Shown here in pieces: positions 8,059-16,470 of a stretch of 64,000 bases of DNA. A program made the position numbers and the translations under genes. How positions within the stretch are numbered: the stretch's first letter is position 1; every line of letters begins with the position of its first letter. The notes below the pieces were generated by a model. The model made no database searches, had not been told where the DNA came from, and was given only the letters and a program-made list of their open reading frames with translations. The stretch comes from JAVBOW01 sp031549495 (GTDB lineage: Bacteria; Bacteroidota; Bacteroidia; Bacteroidales; Rikenellaceae), in contig JAVBPS010000016.1 of the NCBI GenBank assembly GCA_031549495.1, positions 1 to 64,000 on the forward strand, given 5' to 3'.

Positions 8059-9126
8059 TTATTCGACCTCGATTTCAAACAGATACACCTCCACTCCTTT
8101 CAGCCCGGCTATTTGGGCATGATGGATGGGCATCCAGGTATACGTTTTGCGCCCCTGGTAGGTCACTTCGACCAGGTAGTTGTAGACGTTGTTATTCGGA
8201 TCCTGCGACCCTTTGGCGATGAACGGGTTTTGCGGGAAATTGAAGAACCCGGTCACGCTGGGGGAGCCCTCGTACAAAGGAGTCTCCGTCACCCGGTAGC
8301 TGTACGGATAGACGGGATAGAAGCGCAGCAGGCAATCCGTGACCGTCGCACCCTGCTTATCGACCACCTTCACCTTGTAGCCGTCCGGCAAAAAGACATA
8401 ATGGTGTATGCCGATCCTCCGGTCGGCCGAGGCGTTGATCATCAGTTTGGTGTGTTCCTGCCAGATGGTCTCGCTGTACGGATAGGTCATCATGCCGCGT
8501 CCCGCCAGGTAAAGCTGCCCGTTTACGGGGTTGTTGGCCGACTCGGTGACCTGCAGGCCATACAGGTCGATCGCGCCGCGCGAATGGGCCAGTTCGTGCA
8601 CCAGCGCGTCGATGGCATACCCCTCGAAAAGACCGAAGTAGTCGTGGCCGACCGTGATGCGGGGAGCGGGCAGCCACCCGCCCGAAACATCGCCCGGTTT
8701 CGGATAGGCGTTGACGACCAGGCGCAGGTCGAACGACATGTCCTGCTCGGCGCTGGTGTCGTACATGTAGGTTTTGGACATGCCCTCGAATTCCACCATT
8801 TCGGTCATGAAAAAATGGAGCTGGTTGTTCCCTGCGTCGTTTATTCCGGGGACCTGGAAACACCGGCTGGCGTCCGCAAGCATTTTATCCACTTTTTTCA
8901 TGAACTCGATCCGGCCGCCGAAGACCCTTACGGTCTCCTTTTCCGCCATCACCTTGCACCTGAATTTCCATCCGGGCAGTTTGTCGAAGGCGTTTTTGCG
9001 CAGGATGTAATCGTCCTGCGGAATGACCTCGGGCACATTGTTCTTCTCGCTGCCCGAGCAGGAGGCTATGGCGCCATAGCCGATGATGAGCAGCAATAAG
9101 ATGTATCTTCCGAATAGGCTTTTCAT
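8059..9126 (-). CDS. Lipoprotein with metzincin-type zinc site, putative metallopeptidase (PUL 2)
   Basis: The product is 355 residues. A lipoprotein signal ends near residue 23 (IASCSGSE). At 177-187 stands HELAHSRGAID, a match to HExxHxxGxxD, in which Asp can replace the third His ligand, as in snapalysin-type metzincins. About 25 residues on, GRGMMTYPY (210-217) has the look of a Met-turn. The C-terminal 120 residues are beta-rich (YPVYPYSYRVTE, then TWMPIHHAQIAGLKG). I infer a cell-envelope zinc peptidase; its target is unknown. Its position after GH127, SusC and SusD suggests it could act on the peptide part of a glycoprotein. A hairpin at 9201-9279 lies between it and the DUF4998-type gene, so its expression may be partly uncoupled. 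A zincin fold that has lost activity is the main alternative. Confidence 0.75.
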   Translation of the reverse strand: MKSLFGRYILLLLIIGYGAIASCSGSEKNNVPEVIPQDDYILRKNAFDKLPGWKFRCKVMAEKETVRVFGGRIEFMKKVDKMLADASRCFQVPGINDAGNNQLHFFMTEMVEFEGMSKTYMYDTSAEQDMSFDLRLVVNAYPKPGDVSGGWLPAPRITVGHDYFGLFEGYAIDALVHELAHSRGAIDLYGLQVTESANNPVNGQLYLAGRGMMTYPYSETIWQEHTKLMINASADRRIGIHHYVFLPDGYKVKVVDKQGATVTDCLLRFYPVYPYSYRVTETPLYEGSPSVTGFFNFPQNPFIAKGSQDPNNNVYNYLVEVTYQGRKTYTWMPIHHAQIAGLKGVEVYLFEIEVE

Positions 9127-9200
9127 ACTGGATTATGTTTAGAGGTTATTTTGATTTTCTAATTGTCGGTTCAAACCCTGCACTTTAATTTCTGTAAATC

Positions 9201-9279
9201 TTTTGTCATCCCGAGCGTTAGCGAAGGATCTCAGGCAGCATCTTTTTGAGATCCTTCGCTAACGCTCAGGATGACAAAA
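9201..9279. repeat. 33-base inverted repeat, possible terminator or mobile intergenic element
   Basis: The left arm 9201-9233 (beginning TTTTGTCATCC) and right arm 9247-9279 (ending GGATGACAAAA) are complementary over 33 bases with one mismatch, around a 13-base loop. The outer A/T ends supply a T-run on both strands, so it could terminate transcription in either direction. It sits in the 180-base gap between the DUF4998-like gene and the metzincin-like gene. Such long near-perfect hairpins may also be small mobile repeats. Confidence 0.8.
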
Positions 9280-9306
9280 CGAATTTCATTCGTTCAGGAC
9301 GACCTC

Positions 9307-10134
9307 TTAAAATGTCGCCGACACCGGTTCAAACGCATAGTCTCCTTCGATCAGGCCATGATACTGATAGTAACGATCGGCGTATTCTTCCCCCAGGTCG
9401 ATGGTTGCCTGGAACGGATGATTGATATTCCGGTACACGGTTTGGTGGGTGAACGGCTGCGGGGTAGAGTCGACGTACGCGTCCGACAGGCTGCTGTTCC
9501 ATTCGCCTTTGACGATCGTGGCGCCGTCGAACACCCGCTCCGTCATCTGGCCCTCCTTGTTCCGATACCGGAAAATGATCTCGGCGCCGGGCAACGGATC
9601 GGAGTCCCACATGAACCAGGCGCTGCCGCCGAAATTCTGCGAATTGATGACCTGGGCCTTCTTCAGCAGGGAGGCCAGATTATCATATTCCAGATAGTAA
9701 GCCGAAGTTTCGAGCAACGCCTTGTGTCCGTCCAGAGTGCTCTGCGACACCACGTTGCTGGTCACTTCATACGGGATGGAACGATTGCCGTAGGCATCGA
9801 AGGTGGAGATCTCGTAGGTGTAGTTCCCCTCTTCCAGATCGGGGATCGTGATCCGGTAAGCCCCGTCGGTGTATTGCTCCGGAAAATCGAACGAAAGGGA
9901 GTTTTGCCCCAGGTTCCAGGTGATCAATCCCTGGGCGACCCGCTGGCGCGGATAATAGATCGTCAGGGCTTGCGAGCCGACCCCGACCAGCACTTTCACA
10001 GAGTCCACTTTGGCGGCGTAGACGATCTCCCCCCGGTCCAGATAGGGCTGGTGGAGGTCATTCATGCCGTCGCATCCGCACAATCCCGCCGCCGCGGAGA
10101 CGATGAGCGCGATGAATATATTTTTTGTTTTCAT
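9307..10134 (-). CDS. DUF4998-type lipoprotein (PUL 2)
   Basis: The 275-residue product has a lipoprotein signal ending AAAGLCGC at residues 14-21, then GMNDLHQPYLDRGEIVYAAK and VDSVKVLVGVGSQAL. This opening is typical of DUF4998 proteins found behind SusD genes. A fibronectin/Ig-like region follows (ITIPDLEEGNYTYEISTFDAYG). The C-terminal half has no recognised domain. It is probably a surface glycan-binding lipoprotein in the SusE/SusF position. It follows the DUF4959-type gene by 23 bases in the same operon. Binding specificity cannot be read from sequence. Confidence 0.8.
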   Translation of the reverse strand: MKTKNIFIALIVSAAAGLCGCDGMNDLHQPYLDRGEIVYAAKVDSVKVLVGVGSQALTIYYPRQRVAQGLITWNLGQNSLSFDFPEQYTDGAYRITIPDLEEGNYTYEISTFDAYGNRSIPYEVTSNVVSQSTLDGHKALLETSAYYLEYDNLASLLKKAQVINSQNFGGSAWFMWDSDPLPGAEIIFRYRNKEGQMTERVFDGATIVKGEWNSSLSDAYVDSTPQPFTHQTVYRNINHPFQATIDLGEEYADRYYQYHGLIEGDYAFEPVSATF

Positions 10135-10157
10135 ACATGGAATGATTTAGGTGTCGA

Positions 10158-11336
10158 TTACGGTTGCCCCCAGAACAGGATCTCGAGCAGGTTGATGAAC
10201 GTATTATCCTGACCCCAGTTTTCCGTAAACTCGAACCGGTAATACTTGTAGGGGGCCACTCTGTCCGCATCCATTTCAAAGTCTTCGCCGTTTATGGCCA
10301 CATAGGCGTCCTCGTCCGAGTATTGCCCCGAAGGATATCCCGACGGCTTGACCGAGGTAAACGTCTTCAGCGCCGTCCATCCGTCGTAGCTGCCGTCCGG
10401 ATTGGGGCTGTTGCTGCCCCAGAGCGTGAATTTCTTGGGATTGCCGGCCTCCCACATTCCCCCGCCCTGGTGCCGTTGTATGATCCGCGTGCGGCTCAGG
10501 GTCACCGCCGTGTTGAATTCGATGGTGCAGCGGGCAGGCCATACCCCGCCCTCCACGGTGGGTCGGGAGAACCATCCCCAGGGCTGCGTCAAATCGCCGT
10601 CGAGCGCATAGCCCAGGGCCCATCCGAAACTGATCTCGCTGTCGCCCGTCATTTTGAATTCCTTGTACGTGCCGGGCGTGAGCTGCACTTCGTAGCGGGG
10701 GGTGAGGGTCTCCACCAACATCTCGGTCGAGTTTTCCCACCGGTCGCGGATGAAGACCGCGAACTCGATCTGCTCGGGCGGCATGCCCCGGACGGGCTGG
10801 CGGCCCCTGCGGGCATTCGTATAGTAGGTATTCACCTCTTCGTAACTTCCCAGGCCCGTCTTTCGAAGCAGGGTTATGACCACGTCGCTCTGCGTTTGGT
10901 TGTCCCACATCATGACGATCCCCCCGAACGCTTCGATCAGGTCCATGGAATCCAGGATGTCGTAAATGGCCGACCGTTTCGGGGTGATGGTGATGGGCAC
11001 GGGAGCGGACTCGTTCTTACTCCGGTCGCCCGTCACCAACTCCACCGTCCGGGGGAGTTCGTCGGCGAATCCCCGGACCCGCAGGGTGTCCTCGTACATG
11101 GACACGCGCACGCTCATTTGCTTGCCGTTGCTCAACGTGTAATTGGCCTTCACATAGAGCAGGTCGTTGTCGTCGGGCAGGGTATAGGTGATATCGGCCC
11201 CTCCCGGCACATTTTTGAATTGCACATCCCTAACGCCGCCGGGAGCGACGCCGTCCGTCGGTGTCGATCCGATCTCCGGCTCGGCGCAGGCCCAGGCCGA
11301 CAGCAGGGCTGTGATGATGCAGATATACTTTTTCAT
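10158..11336 (-). CDS. DUF4959/DUF5000/DUF5126-type lipoprotein with discoidin-like C-terminus (PUL 2)
   Basis: The product is 392 residues from the Met at 11336 (MKKYICIITALLSAWAC, lipobox Cys at 17). The N-terminal DUF4959-like region (GGVRDVQFKNVPGGADITYT) is followed by a DUF5126-like stretch and a C-terminal F5/8 type C (discoidin) region from about 250 onward (FTLWGSNSPNPDGSYDGW, then YKYYRFEFTENWG). The family is a common surface glycan-binding partner of SusC/SusD. The Met at 11366 is rejected because it overlaps the SusD stop and puts ten extra residues before the signal. The gene lies between SusD and the DUF4998-type gene in a tight operon. Confidence 0.88.
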   Translation of the reverse strand: MKKYICIITALLSAWACAEPEIGSTPTDGVAPGGVRDVQFKNVPGGADITYTLPDDNDLLYVKANYTLSNGKQMSVRVSMYEDTLRVRGFADELPRTVELVTGDRSKNESAPVPITITPKRSAIYDILDSMDLIEAFGGIVMMWDNQTQSDVVITLLRKTGLGSYEEVNTYYTNARRGRQPVRGMPPEQIEFAVFIRDRWENSTEMLVETLTPRYEVQLTPGTYKEFKMTGDSEISFGWALGYALDGDLTQPWGWFSRPTVEGGVWPARCTIEFNTAVTLSRTRIIQRHQGGGMWEAGNPKKFTLWGSNSPNPDGSYDGWTALKTFTSVKPSGYPSGQYSDEDAYVAINGEDFEMDADRVAPYKYYRFEFTENWGQDNTFINLLEILFWGQP

Positions 11337-11355
11337 ATGCTTTGTTTTTATCGGG

Positions 11356-13293
11356 TTACCAACCAAAATTCTGACGCAGTTTCGGGTTGATGGAGAGCTG
11401 GTTCTGGCTGATGGGCCACAAATAGTCCCGCTGGGAGAATTTGTTGAAGGCGGTCGCCAGCACCGTTTTCGTATAATAGGCGTCGGGCGCCTTGCCGTTC
11501 ACATTCCACGTCTCCACTTTCCCGTTCCAATACCGGGTACCCTCCATCCACCGGCGGATATCCCACATGTTCTGCCCTTCCATGGCCAGCTCGATCATCC
11601 GTTCGCGACGGATGATCTCGCGCATGCCCTCCTGGCTCTGCGGCTTGGCCGGATTGATCGAATATTGCCGCCACGCCTCTTCCACCGATTTCAGTCCGGC
11701 CTTGGCCCGGACGGCGTTGATGAGCGCGTGCACCTGCGGGGTAGGGCCGTCGACCTCGTTCATCGCCTCGGCGTAGAGCAGGTAGAGGTCCGAAAGCCGG
11801 ATGATGGGGAACGGAGCCGGCTCGGCAGTAAAGCTGTTCGTGTTGAACGTCGTCGCGGGCGCGATGAGTTTCTTGGCGTAATAGCCGGTCACCGAATAGA
11901 GCGTGTTCCAGGTCTGGCCCTGCAATTGCGAGAATTTGGCGGCCATTTTATGGAGCTCTTCGTATTTGGAGATATCCGTTTTCCCGTTACCCCACCACAG
12001 GGCGCCGTCGAATCCCAGCGAAGCGTAGAAGCGCGGCTCGCGGTTGAAATGGACCTGCGCGGTGATAAACGGGTTTCCTGTACCGGGGTCCATGGTGGTG
12101 GCCACCTTCCACATCTCCTCCGGCCGGGCTGCCCGGAGCTCATGGCGGCGGGCGTAATCGAATGTTTTATCCTCCTCCATCGGCACGCCGTTCTCCGTGT
12201 AGTAGAGGCCGGCCACGAAATGGGTGGGGGCCAGCGATCCGCCCCGGACCCAATCATTGACCATGGCGTCCGCCGTCAGGCGGGGCATGGCGTCGGCTTG
12301 CAGGTAGTACGTGCCCGTTTTGGTGTATCCCCATACGGTTTCCCGGTTCCACCGGTCCCAGATCTTATTGCGGATCTCCAACTGCAGGGTGAGCTCCGGG
12401 TTGAGGATGAACGAGTGGGTGCCCAGCGTGTAGAGCGCGTTCCCGGCGCTTTCGGCTACGGATATGGCCTCCTCGCAGGCCAGTACGGCCCTTTCCCATT
12501 TGGCCATGTCTTTGCCGGCCGCAGGGAACAGCCTGACGCCCCGGTTATCCGTTATGCCGGCATAGTTCGGGTTGCCATTGAACAGGGGCGATGCGACCAT
12601 GACCAGCATTTTGGCTTTTACGGCCTTTGCGATCGGCTTGGTGGCGCGGCCCATCTCTTCGGTTTGATTCTCGATCCGCAGGGGCAGGTCCAGGGTCGCC
12701 TCGTCCAGCAGGTCGGCCACATACCGCACGCACTCGTCCAACGGCGAGCGGTACTCCCGGATCTGGTCGGGCGAGGCGTCGATCGTGTGGTTCTGATCGC
12801 GGATCACCACGGGGCCGTACATGCGCATCAGGTAATAATGGTAATACGCCTTGAGGAATTTCACCTCGGCGATCCACCGGGTCTTTTCGATGACGCCCAG
12901 GTCGAACGGCTCGTCGATCCTTTCCAGGAAGGTGTTGCATGCCGTGATCCCCTGATACGGCGAGGCGAATTCCCAGCTGTTGGTAATGGGTCCGCTGGTG
13001 TTTTGCCCGCCGGTGATCAGCCCCAGGTTGTACAGGTTGATGGCGCCGTGGCCGGTGGTGTAGGAGAGGAATTCGCCCGACCCCATGACGGCCGGATCAC
13101 CCCCCGGATCCATGTAAGGCGGCAGGAAACTGTAGCAGGTGTAAAGGTATTTTTCCGCCTGCGCCCGATCTTCGAAAGCGTGGCCGATGGTCGGGATGTC
13201 GTCGGGAACGACATCCAGATATTCGCATGAATGGGTCCCTGCCGCGAGGAAGGCCGCCAGGAATGCGAGTTTAAACCGGTAATATTTTTTCAT
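11356..13293 (-). CDS. SusD/RagB-family lipoprotein (PUL 2)
   Basis: This 645-residue SusD is larger than average. The signal peptide ends THSCEYLDVVPDD, giving a lipobox Cys at about residue 23 and the usual conserved start. TPR helices surround FLKAYYHYYLMRMYGPVVI. The C-terminal part carries IIRRERMIELAMEGQNMWDIRRW, the SusD hallmark, and ends YLWPISQNQLSINPKLRQNFGW, typical of the family. It is encoded 18 bases after SusC in the same operon and should form the lid of that channel. Substrate preference is inferred from the neighbouring GH127 gene as arabinofuranose-containing glycan, with moderate confidence only. Confidence 0.95.
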   Translation of the reverse strand: MKKYYRFKLAFLAAFLAAGTHSCEYLDVVPDDIPTIGHAFEDRAQAEKYLYTCYSFLPPYMDPGGDPAVMGSGEFLSYTTGHGAINLYNLGLITGGQNTSGPITNSWEFASPYQGITACNTFLERIDEPFDLGVIEKTRWIAEVKFLKAYYHYYLMRMYGPVVIRDQNHTIDASPDQIREYRSPLDECVRYVADLLDEATLDLPLRIENQTEEMGRATKPIAKAVKAKMLVMVASPLFNGNPNYAGITDNRGVRLFPAAGKDMAKWERAVLACEEAISVAESAGNALYTLGTHSFILNPELTLQLEIRNKIWDRWNRETVWGYTKTGTYYLQADAMPRLTADAMVNDWVRGGSLAPTHFVAGLYYTENGVPMEEDKTFDYARRHELRAARPEEMWKVATTMDPGTGNPFITAQVHFNREPRFYASLGFDGALWWGNGKTDISKYEELHKMAAKFSQLQGQTWNTLYSVTGYYAKKLIAPATTFNTNSFTAEPAPFPIIRLSDLYLLYAEAMNEVDGPTPQVHALINAVRAKAGLKSVEEAWRQYSINPAKPQSQEGMREIIRRERMIELAMEGQNMWDIRRWMEGTRYWNGKVETWNVNGKAPDAYYTKTVLATAFNKFSQRDYLWPISQNQLSINPKLRQNFGW

Positions 13294-13311
13294 AGCGGTG
13301 TAGTGTTAGCG

Positions 13312-16300
13312 TTAGAAATTCACTTGCAGTCCGGCGTTGAATACCCGTTGGATGGGGTACCCGAGCCCGTTCCCTTTCATTTCCGGGTCCCAGAGCTTGA
13401 ACTTGCTCCAGCAGAGCAGGTTGCTGCCGCTCACGTAGAGGCGTAACATGCTGATGCCGTGTTTCTTCATCCAGACGGGCGAGAAGGTGTAGCCCACTTC
13501 CGCCGACTTCAGCCTCAGGAAAGAGCCGTCGCGCATGAACCACGTATTGCGCTGTATGTTGTTATTGCTCATCTTTTCGGACAGGCGGGGCCAGAAAGCG
13601 CGGATGTCCCGGTTGTCTTCCGTCCAGACGTTGTTGGCGATCTCGGCCAGCAGGGCGCGTTGCCCGTTCACGAAGGGAGAAACGGCGGACGGGTCGATCC
13701 AGAAGGAAGAGCGGGCGGAACCCTGGAAGAAGCACGATATGTCGAAATTTTTGTGTCCGAACGAGAGTCCGAAGCCATAGATGATCTCCGGCGTGTAGGG
13801 ATACCCGATGGGCACCATGTCCAGGGTGTTGATCTGCCCGTCGCCGTTGATGTCCTTGTATTTGATGTCCCCTGCGGCCGTTTTGATGTCTCCGCCGAAA
13901 TTCTGGACGGGCGAGTTGTACACCTCCCTTTCATCCACGAAGAGGCGTTCGGCGATATAGCCGTATTCCTGTCCGATGGGCAGCCCCACGTGCGAGCGCC
14001 AGGGAGTCGCCGAGTAATCGGGTTCCTCATATACTTTGTATTCGCTGGTGGAGTATATGAAGTTCCCCGTGGCGGTCAGCCACGTTTTCGGGGTAAAATA
14101 GTGGTTGTAATTGAGCGACGTTTCGAACCCGTGTCCCCGCGCTTCGCCCACATTGGCGCTCACCGCCGCTTCGAATCCGGCCGTGGATGGGATATACGCC
14201 CTGTTCATCAGGATGTTTTCGCGCCTTTCGGTGAAATAGTCGAATTGCAGCGCCAACTTTTCAAACAGGGTTATTTCCGCCCCCAGGTTCATTTTGTAGG
14301 ATATTTCCCAGGTGATCTTATCGTTGGCGTACCGGGAGATGGAGACGCCGGGCTTGTAGGTATTGACCATAGTGCCGAAGTTGATGCCCCGTCCCCCGTC
14401 ATTGAGGTTGACGTTGGAGATGTAGAAGAACCGGCCGTCGCCGATGGCGTCGTTACCGACCAGCCCGTAGGTGGCTTTGAGTTTCAGCAGGGAGACGACT
14501 TTCTTCCATGACCCGGGATAGAATTTCTCGTTCGAAAGGATGTATCCCACGCCGGCCGAGGGAAAGAATCCCCAGCGGTGCTTGCTGTCGAACCGTTCGG
14601 AGCCGTTATACCCGAAGTTCATCTCCAGGAAGTAACGGCTGTCGTAAGCGTACGTGAAACGTCCGGCCAGCCCCATGTTGCGATAAGGGAGGGAATTCTG
14701 CAGGCTGCCGGCATTCCCGGCCAGCCTTTGCTGCATGGTGAATACCAGCAGGCCGGTCGTATGGTGTTTGGCGGCGAATGTGCGGCTGTAATCCATCGCC
14801 CCTTCCATGTAGAGCGAAGAGCTCACGTCTTTGGCCCCTTCGGAATAGGTGAGCGCGTTGCTGCCCTCGTTCAGGGGGCGGACGGTATACCGTTTCGTAT
14901 CCCGGTCATACGTGCCCAGCGTATAGAAATAAGGATCGATCTGCCTGCGCACATCGAAATACGAATAGCGCTCGGTGTTCAACAGCGCCCTGACGGAGAG
15001 TCCTTCGGTAAGGAATTTCAGATCCTGCCGCAGTTCCACCTGTGCCAGTACGGTCGACATGGAGTAGGCCTTGTACCCTTTGGCGGTTTCGGCATACGGG
15101 TTTACATACGAGTGGTCGGAATTGTTGCCGAACATGGTGTGTTTGCGTGGCTGGAGGAATTGGTCGGGCGTGAACACCGCGGGAAAAGCCACGGGATTGG
15201 CGTTCATGACCGTGTTGTACAGGGCGGTGCCTCCGTCCAGGGGGCCGTTGTAGTCGTCGAACGCCGCGTGCAGGCGCACGGCCGCCTTGGTGGTCCGGGT
15301 GATGTTCACGTTGAAATTCGTACGCAACGAATAGCGGTTCAGGTTGATGTTGTTCTCGTAGGTGTTGTTCGGATCGTTTTTGAGCACGCCGCTGTCGTTG
15401 GTATACGAGCCGGAGATGTAATAGTTCGCGATCTCCCCCCCGCCGCTCAGGTTGAAGTTGATCCGGTTGTTGACCGCCATTTTTTTGAACAGCATATCGT
15501 ACCAGTCGTTGGCCGGATAGACGTTCGTGTTGCTGCCCGGTTGGAGCGTGTTGGCTATTTTCTCCTGCGAGTAGGGTAGCGTTGCGATCGGGTTGCGGGT
15601 ACGGACCGCTTCGTTGTGCAGCTTCATGTAGGTGACCGGGTCGGCCAGGGAGATGTTTTGCGTGGGTTCGCTCAGCGAACATTCGTACCTTATGTTCAGT
15701 TTGGCTTTCCCCTCTTTCCCTTCCTTGGTGGTGATCAGGATCACGCCGTTGGCTCCCCGGGCCCCGTAGAGGGCGGCGGCGGTGGCGTCCTTCATGACCG
15801 AGAAACTGGCGATGTCGTCCGGCGTGAGGCGCGCCAGGTCGGTGGAAGATACTTCGATGTTGTCGATCAGGATCAGGGGGGATATCTTGGCGGTGGGGCC
15901 GAAAGAAGAGATCCCCCGCACGAAGAACTGGGCATTGTCCGCGCCCGGTTCCCCGCTGGTCTGGTAGGAGATGATTCCCGCAACACGTCCGGCCAATGCG
16001 GTGGTCAGGTTGCTGGAGGGTACTTTCAGCTCTTTAGGCGATACGGTAGTGATGGAGCCGATAACGCTTTCCTTCTTTTGCTTGGCGAATGCCACGACGA
16101 CCACTTCGTCCAGTTCGTCGGCCTTCGCCTTCATCTGCACGTTGACCACCGTCTGTGCGCCGACCGTCACCTCGACCGGATCATAGCCCAGGAAGCTGAA
16201 GACCAGAATGTCGCTGGGCGCTGCTTCGATGACGTATTTTCCGCCGGCATCGGTGAGCGCACCCCCGGTCTGCCCCTTGATGACGACGTTCACGCCGGGC

Positions 16301-16434
16301 ATTCCCCCGTTCTGCTCGTCGGTCACCGTTCCGGATACCCGCTGCACCTGCCCGAAAACCGGCACGCTGCACAGGCAGGCCAGCAGGCAGAGCAATAAGT
16401 TCCTTACCCGTTTTTCCGTTGTTAATTTTTTCAT
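13312..16434 (-). CDS. SusC/RagA TonB-linked outer-membrane transporter without STN domain (PUL 2)
   Basis: This is a 1040-residue channel. The signal peptide ends near residue 29 (SVPVFGQ), and a carboxypeptidase-like regulatory domain follows at about 32-101 (VSGTVTDEQNGGMPGVNVVI). The TonB box is DELDEVVVVAF at about 106-116, then come plug and barrel with a C-terminal aromatic end (VFNAGLQVNF). No STN domain is present. That fits control by the hybrid two-component sensor upstream rather than by a sigma/anti-sigma pair. It starts 36 bases after the GH127 stop, and SusD follows 18 bases after its own stop. Confidence 0.95.
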   Translation of the reverse strand: MKKLTTEKRVRNLLLCLLACLCSVPVFGQVQRVSGTVTDEQNGGMPGVNVVIKGQTGGALTDAGGKYVIEAAPSDILVFSFLGYDPVEVTVGAQTVVNVQMKAKADELDEVVVVAFAKQKKESVIGSITTVSPKELKVPSSNLTTALAGRVAGIISYQTSGEPGADNAQFFVRGISSFGPTAKISPLILIDNIEVSSTDLARLTPDDIASFSVMKDATAAALYGARGANGVILITTKEGKEGKAKLNIRYECSLSEPTQNISLADPVTYMKLHNEAVRTRNPIATLPYSQEKIANTLQPGSNTNVYPANDWYDMLFKKMAVNNRINFNLSGGGEIANYYISGSYTNDSGVLKNDPNNTYENNINLNRYSLRTNFNVNITRTTKAAVRLHAAFDDYNGPLDGGTALYNTVMNANPVAFPAVFTPDQFLQPRKHTMFGNNSDHSYVNPYAETAKGYKAYSMSTVLAQVELRQDLKFLTEGLSVRALLNTERYSYFDVRRQIDPYFYTLGTYDRDTKRYTVRPLNEGSNALTYSEGAKDVSSSLYMEGAMDYSRTFAAKHHTTGLLVFTMQQRLAGNAGSLQNSLPYRNMGLAGRFTYAYDSRYFLEMNFGYNGSERFDSKHRWGFFPSAGVGYILSNEKFYPGSWKKVVSLLKLKATYGLVGNDAIGDGRFFYISNVNLNDGGRGINFGTMVNTYKPGVSISRYANDKITWEISYKMNLGAEITLFEKLALQFDYFTERRENILMNRAYIPSTAGFEAAVSANVGEARGHGFETSLNYNHYFTPKTWLTATGNFIYSTSEYKVYEEPDYSATPWRSHVGLPIGQEYGYIAERLFVDEREVYNSPVQNFGGDIKTAAGDIKYKDINGDGQINTLDMVPIGYPYTPEIIYGFGLSFGHKNFDISCFFQGSARSSFWIDPSAVSPFVNGQRALLAEIANNVWTEDNRDIRAFWPRLSEKMSNNNIQRNTWFMRDGSFLRLKSAEVGYTFSPVWMKKHGISMLRLYVSGSNLLCWSKFKLWDPEMKGNGLGYPIQRVFNAGLQVNF

Positions 16435-16470
16435 ATTATTATCGTATTAGGTCAGTTCTGTTTGTCATGC

